A stretch of DNA of 64,000 bases from Halanaeroarchaeum sp. HSR-CO (GTDB lineage: Archaea > Halobacteriota > Halobacteria > Halobacteriales > Halobacteriaceae): positions 2,232,001-2,296,000 of the forward strand of contig NZ_CP087724.1 of assembly GCF_024972755.1 (NCBI RefSeq), written 5' to 3'. Position 1 is the stretch's first letter; every line of letters begins with the position of its first letter. This document shows, one piece after another, positions 16,362 through 25,969 of this stretch. A program made the position numbers and the translations under genes. The notes beneath the pieces are model-generated. The model worked only from the letters and a program-made list of their open reading frames with translations. It searched no databases and had not been told where the DNA came from.

Positions 16362-16940
16362 TCAGAACTCGTAGTCCACGCCTTCGATGGGGAACGCGCC
16401 CTCGTCATCGTCGGGATCGTACTGCGCGACGGCCGTTCGAACGACCTCCATGACGCCCTCCGGCCCCCAGCGTGCGGTGTTCACGGAGAGGTCGTAGATG
16501 GAGCGATCGGAGAAGTCGATGTCGTAGTACCGGCGGTAGCGGACGACCTCGCTCTCTGCCCGGGCGTGGAGGGTACGTCGGGCCTCCTCGATCGGCGTGT
16601 TCTCGCGGTCGGCGACGCGGGCGGCCCGGACGTCCTCTGGGGCGTCCAGCCAGACCCGAATATCCGCGTAATCGCCGGCCATCCACCCGGAGAGTCGGGA
16701 TTCGAGCACGAGGTCGTCCCGCTCGCGGGCCGTCTGGCGCAGCCGTCGGTCGAGGTCGCGGTCGATCTGGTCGTCCTCCTCGGCGAGTTTGTTGAATTCG
16801 AGCGGCGTATAGTCTCGCTCGTCGGCGAGCGAGCGAAAGATGTCGCCCCCGGAGACGTGCTCGTAGCCGAGTTCCTCGGCGAGCGCCCGGGCAGCGGTGC
16901 TCTTGCCGCTACCGATGGGACCGGAGATGGTGATCAACAT
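16362..16940 (-). CDS. cmk: (d)CMP kinase
   Basis: 192-residue archaeal cytidylate kinase. Walker A is GPIGSGKST at residues 7-15. The CMP-binding region is [22 protein letters not shown], and the LID-like Arg-rich segment is [35 protein letters not shown]. It phosphorylates CMP/dCMP for nucleic acid synthesis. It is the third gene of adk - DUF106 - cmk - truB, with 71 bases to the upstream gene end. Confidence 0.9.
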   Translation of the reverse strand: MLITISGPIGSGKSTAARALAEELGYEHVSGGDIFRSLADERDYTPLEFNKLAEEDDQIDRDLDRRLRQTARERDDLVLESRLSGWMAGDYADIRVWLDAPEDVRAARVADRENTPIEEARRTLHARAESEVVRYRRYYDIDFSDRSIYDLSVNTARWGPEGVMEVVRTAVAQYDPDDDEGAFPIEGVDYEF

Positions 16941-17011
16941 AGTCGAAGTGAGACGGGACGAACTAAAGGGATTGTGAACCGGTCGGCGACCCCGTCGAAA
17001 CGAGAACCGGT

Positions 17012-17926
17012 TCAGGACGTCGGCGTGGTCTGGATGTTCAGCGCTTTCCGGATAACCTGGGAGAAGCTGATCGACGCCAGGATGTACCAGAGGATCCACG
17101 CCTGGAGCGGGCCGACGACGCCCGACCGCCAGGAGTCGACCGAGCCGACGATCGGCATAATGATCTGGTCGGGTTCGACCCCGACGATCTGCCCGGAGGC
17201 CCCTGGCAAAATCTTCCAGTACATCCAGAGGAACACCGGGATGGTGATCACCATGATCCAGACCATCGGGCGGAACTGCTCTTTGAACATCCCGAGCTGG
17301 TCGCCCATCGCGTCCATCTGCTCCTCGCGGATGCGGTCGAGGGCCTCGTCGTCACCGCGTTCGCGGGCCGCTTTCTGGCGCTCCTGGATGTCCTTCATCC
17401 GTTCCTGATAGGCACCCATCTTGTCCATGTTCATCAGGCTCCCCTGAAGGACCGTCGAGTACAGGCCGGTCATCACCGCGAGGACGATGATCACGGCGTA
17501 GAACGGGAGTATCGCGTCGAGCGGGCCCAAAAAGACGTCCATCGCGGAGCCGATGATGTTCCGGACCGGACCGAAGGAGTAACCCGCGAACAGGCCGAGC
17601 GAGAACAGGGCTGCGGCCTTGTCGTAGGTTGTCCAGCTCGTCTCCTCGTCCTCGATGTCTTCCGGTGCTGGGGAGGAGCCCGATTCACCATCGCCCGCGA
17701 TGTCGAGGCCCTCGCGGACGGCTTCCGGGTCGGCGAAACGGAACCCATCGTCGCCCTCCACGAGGACGTCCTTCTGGAGGAGGCGGCCCCACTGTCCGCT
17801 GGTGAGGTCTCCCTTCACGTCCCGCCAGCGGAGTTCGTCCTCGGATTCGAGCAGGTCCGCGAGCACGCTCTGGAGGGCCGGGTCCTCCTCGACGAGGTCG
17901 CGTACCTTCTCCGCGGTTCGTACCAT
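17012..17926 (-). CDS. DUF106 membrane protein (Oxa1/EMC3-like insertase)
   Basis: 304 aa. The acidic N-terminal ~110 residues are soluble and helical. They are followed by a membrane segment ([19 protein letters not shown]), a second ([20 protein letters not shown]), then a long charged cytoplasmic hairpin ([24 protein letters not shown]), and further hydrophobic helices ending in [18 protein letters not shown]. Three main helices with a coiled-coil loop are the hallmark of archaeal Oxa1-superfamily proteins related to EMC3 and TMCO1. It should assist SecY in membrane protein insertion. Its place beside adk is conserved in archaea. Confidence 0.85.
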   Translation of the reverse strand: MVRTAEKVRDLVEEDPALQSVLADLLESEDELRWRDVKGDLTSGQWGRLLQKDVLVEGDDGFRFADPEAVREGLDIAGDGESGSSPAPEDIEDEETSWTTYDKAAALFSLGLFAGYSFGPVRNIIGSAMDVFLGPLDAILPFYAVIIVLAVMTGLYSTVLQGSLMNMDKMGAYQERMKDIQERQKAARERGDDEALDRIREEQMDAMGDQLGMFKEQFRPMVWIMVITIPVFLWMYWKILPGASGQIVGVEPDQIIMPIVGSVDSWRSGVVGPLQAWILWYILASISFSQVIRKALNIQTTPTS

Positions 17927-17969
17927 TATCTGTCTCTCGGCGACCGGAGGTTAAGAACCTTTTACAATC

Positions 17970-18608
17970 TCACGGGTCGGCGCGCTCGGCCACCGCCTCG
18001 TGCACGTCGGTCCAGACTTCATCGGGGGTCTGTTCGCCGTCGATCTCGACCAGGGTTCCCTTCTCCCGGAAGTACTCGATGACCGGTTCGGTGCTCTCGC
18101 GGTAGGTCTCGATGCGGTCGCGAGCGACCGCCTCGGTGTCGTCGTCCCGCTGGTAGAGGTCGCCGCCGCACTCGTCACAGACCCCGGGCTCCTCGGGTGG
18201 GTTGAACTCGACGTGGTAGTTCGCCCCGCAGTCCTCGCAGACGCGCCGTCCGGTGAGACGGGCGATGAGTTCTGACTCCGCGACGGCCAGGTACAGGACT
18301 GCATCGAGGTCAGTGATGCCATCCAGGTACTCGACTTGCGATTCGTTTCGCGGATACCCGTCCAGTACGAAGCCGTCGGCCTCGGACAGTGCGGCCTCCA
18401 CGATCTCGTTGACGACGGGGTCCGGCACGAGGTCGCCGGCCTCCATGAACTCTCGTGGCGTCCCGTACTCGGTCTCCATGTCCTTGTTCGCGCGGAGGGC
18501 GTCGCCAGTGGTGACGTGTTCGACGCCGAACTCCTCGACGAGTCGTCGTGACTGGGTTCCCTTCCCGGCACCCGGGGCGCCGAGAAGCAACACTCGTGGT
18601 GCTCCCAT
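17970..18608 (-). CDS. adk: adenylate kinase, zinc LID form
   Basis: 212 aa. P-loop GAPGAGKGT at residues 9-17, AMP site [13 protein letters not shown] and [12 protein letters not shown]. The LID domain is a zinc finger: [14 protein letters not shown]...CDECGGDLY with four cysteines. Start at [10 protein letters not shown] is set by a TATA box 23-29 bases upstream, discarding a 7-residue extension. It begins the adk - DUF106 - cmk - truB run. Confidence 0.92.
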   Translation of the reverse strand: MGAPRVLLLGAPGAGKGTQSRRLVEEFGVEHVTTGDALRANKDMETEYGTPREFMEAGDLVPDPVVNEIVEAALSEADGFVLDGYPRNESQVEYLDGITDLDAVLYLAVAESELIARLTGRRVCEDCGANYHVEFNPPEEPGVCDECGGDLYQRDDDTEAVARDRIETYRESTEPVIEYFREKGTLVEIDGEQTPDEVWTDVHEAVAERADP

Positions 18609-18630
18609 ACAGGAACACACCGGGTCCACC

Positions 18631-18637
18631 TATAAAG
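18631..18637 (-). promoter_or_regulatory. TATA box of adk
   Basis: CTTTATA on the minus strand ends 23 bases before the ATG at 18608; leaderless promoter. The 77-base gap is shared with the divergent gene at 18686. Confidence 0.55.
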
Positions 18638-18685
18638 AAGGTCAGGAACCCCTCGTTTTTGCACCCCGAAGCCGTCCGTGCGCGT

Positions 18686-19078
18686 ATGGGACGATTCGAC
18701 GCCGACACAGAGACCGACCGCGTGGAACTCGTGGTGGACGCGATTCGTGCGCATCGCGAGCGTAATAGTAGGTTCACCACGCTACAAACCCCCACGGACG
18801 CGGACGACGACCCCGAACCGTGGATCCAGTTCGACGCCAGGGAATCACTCCTCAATCTGGACTGCACCGACGAAGAATTGCATCGACTGGAGGGGTTATT
18901 CGACGAGTTCGGCGGGATGACCATCCACGAGCGGACGGCACCGGCGGACGTCGACGGCACGAACGTCCGTATCAGGACCCGGGTCGACGACGAACGAATC
19001 GCCCAGTTCGTCGAGCAGTGTTTTCGCAGGGTGTACGAGCGTCCGGTCGACTACCGGCTGTGGGTGACGGCGGTCTGA
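18686..19078 (+). CDS. conserved-looking haloarchaeal hypothetical protein
   Basis: 130-residue acidic soluble protein, divergent from adk. It has alternating short strands and helices, with VELVVDAIRAHRERNSRFTT near the start and VYERPVDYRLWVTAV at the end. There are two Cys and no membrane segment. I do not recognise the family. Codon use and acidity match the neighbours, so it looks like a real gene. Confidence 0.65.
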   Translation: MGRFDADTETDRVELVVDAIRAHRERNSRFTTLQTPTDADDDPEPWIQFDARESLLNLDCTDEELHRLEGLFDEFGGMTIHERTAPADVDGTNVRIRTRVDDERIAQFVEQCFRRVYERPVDYRLWVTAV

Positions 19079-19096
19079 GCCGGACTCGGACAACAC

Positions 19097-19102
19097 TTTA
19101 TA
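19097..19102 (+). promoter_or_regulatory. TATA-like box upstream of the UspA-permease pair
   Basis: TTTATA lies about 80 bases before the ATG at 19183, implying a leader of roughly 55 bases for the two-gene transcript. Confidence 0.35.
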
Positions 19103-19182
19103 CGACGCGTTCCAGAGCGATGGCATGAGCGTTTTCGCATCGGTAGACGAGTGGCCGAGCACCCTTCGTCACCGCCAGGACC

Positions 19183-19623
19183 ATGGCTGAATCTCTGCTC
19201 TCCAGGGTCGTCGTCCCCGTCGCCGGCCCCGATGACGCCGCCGCGACGTGCGAGGTGGCCGTTCCGCACGTGGCCGCGGCCGGTGGCTCGCTGACCGCGG
19301 TGTACGTCGTCGAGAAGGCGGGCGGGGCGATCGATAAGGCGTCCGTCGAACAGCGAGAGGAGTTCGCCGAGGAGGCCTTCGAAGCGGTCCGGAGCGCCTG
19401 TAACGGCGCCGACGTGGACTGCTCGACGGAAATCGTCTTCGGGACGGACGTCGTCGATGCCATCCTCGATTTCGGTCGCGATACGGACGCTTCGGCAATC
19501 GTCTTCTCGCCGCGGCGGGGGTCGCGGTGGCTCGATCTCCTCTCGGGCAACCTCTCGGCGAAACTCGTCAAGCAGGCCGACCGACCGGTGATCGTCTTCC
19601 CAAGCGACGGTGAGGAGGAATGA
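19183..19623 (+). CDS. UspA-family protein paired with an APC permease
   Basis: 146 aa. Opens with SRVVVPVAGPDDAAATCEVA and ends with the ATP-binding loop SPRRGSRWLDLLSGN and DRPVIVFPSDGEEE. It overlaps the downstream permease by four bases (ATGA), so the two are translationally coupled. Because the permease already has two C-terminal UspA domains, a third soluble UspA subunit points to a regulatory complex on the transporter. Confidence 0.85.
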   Translation: MAESLLSRVVVPVAGPDDAAATCEVAVPHVAAAGGSLTAVYVVEKAGGAIDKASVEQREEFAEEAFEAVRSACNGADVDCSTEIVFGTDVVDAILDFGRDTDASAIVFSPRRGSRWLDLLSGNLSAKLVKQADRPVIVFPSDGEEE

Positions 19624-21836
19624 GCGAACAGGAACTGGCGAAAGACCTCGGGCCCCTGGCCGCGCTGACCATCGGGGTCGGGACGATGATCGGCGCGGGT
19701 ATCTTCGTCCTCCCCGGCCCCGCGGTCGCCAGGGTTGGGCCGCTGGTCGCCGTGGCGTTCGTCCTCGGTGGCGCTATCGCGTTGTTGACTGCCCTGTCGG
19801 CCAGCGAACTGGGAACGGCCATGCCCAAGGCCGGCGGCGCGTACTACTACATCAACCACGCGCTCGGGCCGCTGTTCGGCTCCATCGCGGGGTGGGCGAA
19901 CTGGATGGGGCTCGCGTTCGCGTCAGCGTTCTACATGTACGGGTTCGGCCAGTACGTCGGTGAGTTCCTCTCCGTTCCCGGGGTGGAAATCGGATTGCTG
20001 TCGCTGCCTCCCGCGAAGGTCATTGCCCTCTTCGGTGCTGGGTTCTTCGTCGCGGTCAACTACGTCGGTGCGAAGGAGACCGGCAGACTCCAGAACATTA
20101 TCGTCGTGACGCTGGTTCTCATCCTGGCCGGGTTCACGTTGGTCGGGACCTTCAACGCCGACCTCTCGACGTTGCGTCCGATCGCACCTTTCGGCTACAG
20201 CCCACTGCTGCCCACGACCGGACTCATCTTCGTCTCCTTCCTGGGGTTCGTCCAGATCACCTCTGTTGCCGAGGAGATCAAAGATCCGGGGCGGAACCTC
20301 CCGCGGGCCGTCATCGGGAGCGTCCTCATCGTGACGGTCATCTACGCACTCGTCCTCGTGGTCTTACTCGCCGTCGTCGAGACGCCGGTCGTCGCGAACA
20401 ACGAGACCGCGGTCGTCGACGTGGCACGCATGCTCGCGGGCCCCGCCGGGGCGGCCCTCCTTTTGTTCGGCGGACTGCTCGCGACGGCCTCGAGCGCAAA
20501 CGCCTCCATCCTCGCCTCCTCCCGTATCAACTTTGCCATGGGTCGAGACGGTATCGTTACGGCGTGGCTGAACGAGGTCCACGAACGGTTCGCGACCCCC
20601 TATCGGTCCATCGCCGTCACCGGCCTGTTCATCCTCGTGTTCATCGTCTTCGGCGACGTCGAGACTCTGGCGACTGCCGGCAGTGTGTTACACCTCCTCA
20701 TCTACGGTCTGTTGAACGTCGCGCTCATCGTCATGCGCGAGGTCAACCCGCCCACCTATCAGCCCGATTACGAGGTCCCGCTCTACCCCTTCACCCCGGT
20801 CGTCGGTGCCATCGTCTCCTTCGCCCTCATCGGGTTCATCGAACCGATCGTCATCCTACTCAGCGTGGCCTTCGTGGTCTTCGCCGTCCTCTGGTATTTC
20901 TTCTATGCGCGCGAGCGAAGCAAGACGACCGGTGTCGCGTCGACGGCCCTGCGGAGATTGCAGGCCGGCCCGGAGACGACCCAGACGGCAGCACCCACTC
21001 CCGACGGGGGAACCTACCGCGTCCTCGTTCCGCTCGCCCACCCCGACCACGTCGACGACCTGATGACCCTCGGCGGCGCGATCGGCAAAGCCAACGAGGG
21101 GACGGTCGTGGCCGTCCACATCGTCACGGTCCCCGACCAGACCTCGCTCTCCTATGCCGCAGAACACACCGAGAAATTCGACCTCGCCACCGGTGACACG
21201 CTCGATCGTGCCGAAGCCAAGGCCGACGAACTCGGCGTCGACGTGGAGACGCACACGATCTTCTCCCACCGGGCCTTCGAGGAGGTCTTCGACGCCGCGC
21301 GGACCCACGACGCGGACACGGTAGTCATGGGATGGGGCAAGAGCGAGCACGGGTCGCCAGGCCGGGCGGAGAGTGCGATCGACGAACTTGCCCACGACCT
21401 CCCCGCGGACTTCCTCGTGTTGAAAGACCGCGGACTCGACAACTCGCGAATCCTCGTGCCGACCGCGGGCGGCCCGGATTCCGACCTGAGCGCGGTCGTC
21501 GCCAGGATCCTCGCCGACGAGTACGGAAGTCGGGTCTCGCTGCTCCACGTCGCCGAAGACGAGGAAACGGGGCAGGAGTTCCTCGAGGGGTGGGCCCGCT
21601 CGCACGACCTCGAGGACGCCGAGCGCATCGTCAGGGTCGATGCGGACATCGAATCGGCCATCAAGGAAGAAGCCGAAGACGCCACCCTGCTCATCGTCGG
21701 GGCGACCGAGAAGGGGCTCCTCTCCCGGCTGGTCCGCGGATCGCTCGTGATGGACGTGCTGGACGAGGTGTCCTGCTCGGTGTTGCTGGCCGAGACGAAG
21801 TCCGAACGGTCGTTCTGGCGACGGTTGTTGGGCTGA
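19620..21836 (+). CDS. APC-superfamily amino acid permease fused to UspA domains
   Basis: 738 aa. Residues ~10-430 form about twelve helices of an APC-type transporter (opening signature GVGTMIGAGIFVLPGPAVARVGP). The rest is cytoplasmic and contains two UspA-like modules (TYRVLVPLAHPDHVDDLM at ~465 and SRILVPTAGGPDSDLSAVV at ~615). Haloarchaeal relatives are usually called cationic amino acid transporters; the substrate is inferred only from that. It is coupled to the preceding UspA gene. Confidence 0.85.
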   Translation: MSEQELAKDLGPLAALTIGVGTMIGAGIFVLPGPAVARVGPLVAVAFVLGGAIALLTALSASELGTAMPKAGGAYYYINHALGPLFGSIAGWANWMGLAFASAFYMYGFGQYVGEFLSVPGVEIGLLSLPPAKVIALFGAGFFVAVNYVGAKETGRLQNIIVVTLVLILAGFTLVGTFNADLSTLRPIAPFGYSPLLPTTGLIFVSFLGFVQITSVAEEIKDPGRNLPRAVIGSVLIVTVIYALVLVVLLAVVETPVVANNETAVVDVARMLAGPAGAALLLFGGLLATASSANASILASSRINFAMGRDGIVTAWLNEVHERFATPYRSIAVTGLFILVFIVFGDVETLATAGSVLHLLIYGLLNVALIVMREVNPPTYQPDYEVPLYPFTPVVGAIVSFALIGFIEPIVILLSVAFVVFAVLWYFFYARERSKTTGVASTALRRLQAGPETTQTAAPTPDGGTYRVLVPLAHPDHVDDLMTLGGAIGKANEGTVVAVHIVTVPDQTSLSYAAEHTEKFDLATGDTLDRAEAKADELGVDVETHTIFSHRAFEEVFDAARTHDADTVVMGWGKSEHGSPGRAESAIDELAHDLPADFLVLKDRGLDNSRILVPTAGGPDSDLSAVVARILADEYGSRVSLLHVAEDEETGQEFLEGWARSHDLEDAERIVRVDADIESAIKEEAEDATLLIVGATEKGLLSRLVRGSLVMDVLDEVSCSVLLAETKSERSFWRRLLG

Positions 21837-21869
21837 CTGTCGCGGGGATCTGGATCGCTCCCCCTCTCG

Positions 21870-23414
21870 TCAGGAGGTCCAGTACGCCCTGGTGAGCACG
21901 ACCAGCACGGGTAGAATCTCCAGCCTGCCGAGCCACATCAGACCGACCATCACCAGTTTCGTCGTCGGAGGGAATGGCAAGTAGTTGTTCATCGGGCCAA
22001 CGATGCCGAGCCCCGGGCCGATATTTCCGAGCGTCGCGGCCGAGGCACTTGCCGCCTCGAGGACGGACAGCGTCAGGTCGACGCGCTGGGCGTCGAACAC
22101 GATGATGGCCGTGCCGAGGACGAATCCGACGACGTAGATGAGCGTGAAGCCGAATATCCCACGGATGTCGTTCTCGGCGACCGGTTTCCCATTGAGCCGG
22201 ATGGGTTTGACCGCTTCCGGATGGACGGTCACGAACAACTCCCGACGGATGACCTTGAGGATGACGAGCCACCGAATGATCTTCAGCCCCCCACCCGTAC
22301 TCCCGGCACTGCCGCCGATGAACATGGCCGCGACGATGACGAACGTCCCGGCCTCGTTGAAACCGTTGAAGTCGATGCTGGCGTACCCCGTCGTCGTCAC
22401 GATGGAGACGACCTGGAAGGCCGCGTGACGGGCCGAGGCTTCGAGGTCGCCCGAGAGCAGCTCCACCAGTTGAATCGACGATTCACCGTGCGTGAACAGC
22501 ACGCCGGTGACGGCCGCGGCGAGCACACCGAGCACCCCGACGTAGAACTGGAACTCGTCGTCCCGGAAGAGTCGCTTCGGGTCGCCGGAGAGGACGTGCC
22601 AGAACAGCGCGAAGTTCGTCCCCGCCGCGATCATGAACGGGATGATGACCCACTGGACGATGGCCGAGAACGCCTCGATCGACCGGGCCTCCGGCGAGAA
22701 CCCACCGGTCGGCATCGTGGTCAATCCGTGGGCGACGGCGTTGTAAAGTCCCATGTTCGGGGCGAACCCCGTCAGATAGAGGCCGTAGAGAAGAGCGATC
22801 TCCAGGAGGGTGATCCCGAGGTACGCCTTCCACAGGGCCCGGGCCGTCTCCCGGATGCGAGGAGTGAGTTTCTGAATGCCCGGTCCGGGCGCCTCCGCGT
22901 CCATGAGTTGTGCGCCACCGACGGAGAGCTCCGGGAGGATGGCGACGGCGAGCACGACAATCCCCATGCCCCCGAGCCACTGGGTGAGTTGGCGGTAGAG
23001 CATGAGCGCCTCGCCGTGGGTCTCGACCGAGATATCGCCCATCACGGTCGCGCCCGTGGTCGTGAACCCGCTCATGCTCTCGAAGAGTGCGTTCACCGGG
23101 TGGGCCACCGTCGAGGCCGTCCCGAAGCCGGCGATCACGTAGGGGATAGCGCCGACCATGCTGACGGCGAGCCACGACATCGCCACCATCAGGAATCCCT
23201 CGCGAGCCCCGATATCGACGTCGTCGGGGTAGAGCGACTCGAGGAGCGTGCCTGTCAGCAAGGCCACCGCGATGGTGACGGCGAACGCGAGGATGCCATC
23301 CCCGTAGACCACCGCCAGGAAGAGGGGGATGAGAAGCGGGACGGAGAGATACTTGACGACCCGGCCGACAAGCGAGAGTGCGGACCGCCAGTCGACGTAC
23401 ACGTGTCGCGACAT
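21870..23414 (-). CDS. trkH: TrkH-type potassium uptake channel subunit
   Basis: 514-residue membrane protein with the four pore repeats of TrkH/KtrB. P-loops are SGFTTTGATVMGDI, TMPTGGFSPEAR, TTTGYASIDF and AATLGNIGPGLG, all keeping the filter glycine. It begins two bases after the stop of trkA on the same strand, so the pair is an operon. In salt-in haloarchaea K+ uptake is central to osmotic balance. Confidence 0.92.
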   Translation of the reverse strand: MSRHVYVDWRSALSLVGRVVKYLSVPLLIPLFLAVVYGDGILAFAVTIAVALLTGTLLESLYPDDVDIGAREGFLMVAMSWLAVSMVGAIPYVIAGFGTASTVAHPVNALFESMSGFTTTGATVMGDISVETHGEALMLYRQLTQWLGGMGIVVLAVAILPELSVGGAQLMDAEAPGPGIQKLTPRIRETARALWKAYLGITLLEIALLYGLYLTGFAPNMGLYNAVAHGLTTMPTGGFSPEARSIEAFSAIVQWVIIPFMIAAGTNFALFWHVLSGDPKRLFRDDEFQFYVGVLGVLAAAVTGVLFTHGESSIQLVELLSGDLEASARHAAFQVVSIVTTTGYASIDFNGFNEAGTFVIVAAMFIGGSAGSTGGGLKIIRWLVILKVIRRELFVTVHPEAVKPIRLNGKPVAENDIRGIFGFTLIYVVGFVLGTAIIVFDAQRVDLTLSVLEAASASAATLGNIGPGLGIVGPMNNYLPFPPTTKLVMVGLMWLGRLEILPVLVVLTRAYWTS

Positions 23415-23416
23415 CG

Positions 23417-24754
23417 TCAGAGGAGATCCAGCACGTCGTCGACGACGCCCTCTCGGGCGAACAGTACGAGGTGGTCGTTCTCCTCGACGACGGTGTCGCC
23501 GCGGGGGACGACGAACTCCCCGCCGCGAGTGATCGCGCCGATAACGACGCCCTCGGGGAAGTCACGAACCGCCTCGCTGATGGGGCGGCCCGTGAGGGAG
23601 CTATCGGCCCCGATCTCGAGTTCCATCACCTCGGCAGTGCCCGATTCGAGGATCGCGACGTTCTCGGCACGGCGCTCCCTGGTGAACCGGGTTATCTCTT
23701 CGGCAGTCACTTCACGTGGGTTCACGGCGACGTCGACACCCACTGCCTCGAACAGGTCGACGTACTGCGCCTCGTCGACGACGGCGACCGTTCGCTCGAC
23801 TCCGACGCGTTTGGCGATGAGTGCCGCCAGGAGCGTCTTCTCGTCGCTGTCGAGTGTCGCCACGACGATGTCGGCCTCGGCGACGTGTTCCCGTTCGAGG
23901 AAGTCGAGATCCGTCGCGTCGTGTTCCATCACCGTGGTCCTCGGCAACTGCTCTGCGATCGTTCGGGCCCGGTCCGGGTCCGACTCGAACAGCCGTGGCC
24001 CGATGTCCCGCTCCTCGAGCAACCGCGCCACCTGATACCCGATGGAACTGCCGCCGACGATGACGACGTCCCGGGATGCCTCGACGGTCTCTTCGGCAGT
24101 CACGGCGGTCGCGAACTGTCGAACGGTTTCTGGATTCCCGATTACGACCACCCGGTCACCCGCTTCGATTACGTCTTCGCCGCTCGGGATGATCGCTTCG
24201 TCGTCGCGAACGATTGCGGCGAACGTCAGGCCGTCGTACTGGTCGGCCTGTTGGATGGTTCGACTGGTGAGGGGGCCACCTGTGGGCACTTCGAATTCGG
24301 CCATCTGCACGCGACCGCCCGCGAAGGGGTCCACGTCCTTCGCGGTCGGAAGCCCGATAAGACGGACGATCGACTGCGCGGTGAGGAGGTCGGTACAGAC
24401 CATGAAGTCCACTCCGAAGGCGGTATGGGACCGCTGCCAGGTCTCGAGATAGGCGAGTTTCTGGACTCTGGCGATGGTGAACGCATCGGAGATGGTCTTG
24501 ATCGTCCCGCTGATGGCCAGATTCGTCTCGTCCGAGTCAGTACTGGCGATGACGATATCTGCCTTCGCCGCATCCGCCTCCTCGAGAACGTCGAGTGAGG
24601 TCCCGTCGCCGTGGATGGGGAGGACGTCGTACTCGTAGGTGAGCGCGTCGACCCGCTCTCGATCGGTGTCGACGACGACCACCTCGTGTGAGCCCGACAG
24701 ACTGGCGGCGATCGACGAACCGACGTCGCCGGCACCGATGACGAGTAATCGCAT
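23417..24754 (-). CDS. trkA: TrkA potassium channel regulatory subunit
   Basis: 445 aa with two RCK halves, each an NAD-binding Rossmann domain plus a TrkA_C domain. The first has MRLLVIGAGDVGSSIAASL, the second VVIVGGSSIGYQVARLL; the C-domains end in DRVVVIGNPETV and DHLVLFAREGVV. It gates TrkH in response to nucleotide. Starts at MRLLVIGAG; an upstream 16-residue extension is not credible. First gene of trkA-trkH. Confidence 0.92.
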   Translation of the reverse strand: MRLLVIGAGDVGSSIAASLSGSHEVVVVDTDRERVDALTYEYDVLPIHGDGTSLDVLEEADAAKADIVIASTDSDETNLAISGTIKTISDAFTIARVQKLAYLETWQRSHTAFGVDFMVCTDLLTAQSIVRLIGLPTAKDVDPFAGGRVQMAEFEVPTGGPLTSRTIQQADQYDGLTFAAIVRDDEAIIPSGEDVIEAGDRVVVIGNPETVRQFATAVTAEETVEASRDVVIVGGSSIGYQVARLLEERDIGPRLFESDPDRARTIAEQLPRTTVMEHDATDLDFLEREHVAEADIVVATLDSDEKTLLAALIAKRVGVERTVAVVDEAQYVDLFEAVGVDVAVNPREVTAEEITRFTRERRAENVAILESGTAEVMELEIGADSSLTGRPISEAVRDFPEGVVIGAITRGGEFVVPRGDTVVEENDHLVLFAREGVVDDVLDLL

Positions 24755-24908
24755 GTCTTGACCACCTGTTCGTACGATGGAATCCTGACTGCCGGAGCAC
24801 AAAAGCGTTAAGACATGCGGACGGACATCGAGCAGTCTTCAACCCGCACTGGCGGCCCGAACTGCGGAGTCCGGGACCGTTAACACCCCGGCGCCCTTCG
24901 TTCCCGAT

Positions 24909-25673
24909 ATGACCGACGACGCCATTCTCGATCACGTTATGCTTCGCGTCGAAGACCTGGAGACCGCCCTCGAGTGGTACACTGGCCACCTCGGGTACGA
25001 GGAGACGGGTCGCTGGGAGGCGGAGACGTTCACCAACGTCTATCTCGCCCCGAGCGACGGCCACGAGCAGGGCGCGAAACTCGAGTTGACCTACAACCAC
25101 GACGACCGAACCTACGATATGGGCGACGCCTGGGGGCACATCGCCGTCCGCGTCCCTGACGGCGAACTCGAACGGGTCTACGACGAACTGATCGAGGACG
25201 GGGTCGACGAGTATCGACCGCCATCGGAGAACCCCGGCTACGCGTTCGTGAAAGATCCCGACGGCCACGAGATCGAACTGGTCCAGCGCGATCACGGCGC
25301 CCTGTTCAGCATCGATCACACCATGCTCCGCGTCGAAGACGCGGACGAGTCCATCGGCTACTGGACGCGGAAGTTCGGGTACGAACACACCGGCCGCTGG
25401 GAGTCAGACACCTTCGCGAACTACTACATGAAACCCGCGGGAGCACCCCCGGAGGCCATGGCAGTCGAACTCACCTACAACTACGACGGGCGGACCTACG
25501 ATATGGGCGACGCGTGGGGCCACCTCGCGGTACGGGCGACTGACCTCGGCGAGTACTGGGAGCAGTTGCAGACCCGAGGCGCCCCCGACTACCGCGACCC
25601 CGAATCCTGTGACTGGAACTACGCGTTCACGAAAGACCCCGACGGCCACGAGATCGAGATCGTCGAGCGCTGA
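24909..25673 (+). CDS. tandem VOC (glyoxalase/bleomycin resistance fold) protein
   Basis: 254 aa made of two VOC modules (residues 1-~128 and ~130-254). Both repeat the sequence of events ILDHVMLRVED / SIDHTMLRVED, RTYDMGDAWGH and KDPDGHEIEL/IEIV. The His and Glu of these motifs are the usual metal ligands, and the level of identity between halves indicates an internal duplication. It may be glyoxalase I or another VOC enzyme. It stands alone. Confidence 0.8.
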   Translation: MTDDAILDHVMLRVEDLETALEWYTGHLGYEETGRWEAETFTNVYLAPSDGHEQGAKLELTYNHDDRTYDMGDAWGHIAVRVPDGELERVYDELIEDGVDEYRPPSENPGYAFVKDPDGHEIELVQRDHGALFSIDHTMLRVEDADESIGYWTRKFGYEHTGRWESDTFANYYMKPAGAPPEAMAVELTYNYDGRTYDMGDAWGHLAVRATDLGEYWEQLQTRGAPDYRDPESCDWNYAFTKDPDGHEIEIVER

Positions 25674-25740
25674 GGCGGCCGCCGGGAGACGCTGGCTACC
25701 CAGTGGTAGGTGCTGTCACTATTTCGGGCGTACATACACA

Positions 25741-25749
25741 TTGATAAAG
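25741..25749 (+). promoter_or_regulatory. TATA-like box of the pilin-like microprotein
   Basis: TTGATAAAG lies 22-30 bases before the ATG at 25771, the spacing of a leaderless promoter. It supports this very short gene being expressed. Confidence 0.45.
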
Positions 25750-25770
25750 CCTCCACGGAAATATCCGGCA

Positions 25771-25866
25771 ATGACCGATAGAGCGATATCTTCCCCGATT
25801 GCCGTCGCATTGATGGTGATGTTCACGCTCGTTCTGGTCGTCCTGATCGGTGCGTTGACGATCTGA
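25771..25866 (+). CDS. 31-residue microprotein resembling an archaeal type IV pilin N-terminus
   Basis: The whole protein is MTDRAISSPIAVALM followed by VMFTLVLVVLIGALTI. It resembles the class III signal and hydrophobic N-helix of haloarchaeal type IV pilins (RAVSPVIGVILMV...), but a stop follows directly where the pilin head should begin. The following ~100 bases up to the UspA gene contain no in-frame head domain. It may be a true one-helix membrane peptide or the remnant of a pilin. A TATA-like box at leaderless distance favours expression. Confidence 0.5.
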   Translation: MTDRAISSPIAVALMVMFTLVLVVLIGALTI

Positions 25867-25969
25867 CCGACCGTTCCCGTTTCCCGACGTGACCATTGCC
25901 GTGCGCCGTGTCAATACGACGACGGCCCTCACGGAAACAGTGAAACCGTTCGTCGGACAATAGCACTTC

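Noticed and set aside
22221-24035. 604-codon plus-strand frame opposite trkH and trkA
   Set aside because: Lies antisense to two genes with complete motifs; no start signals.
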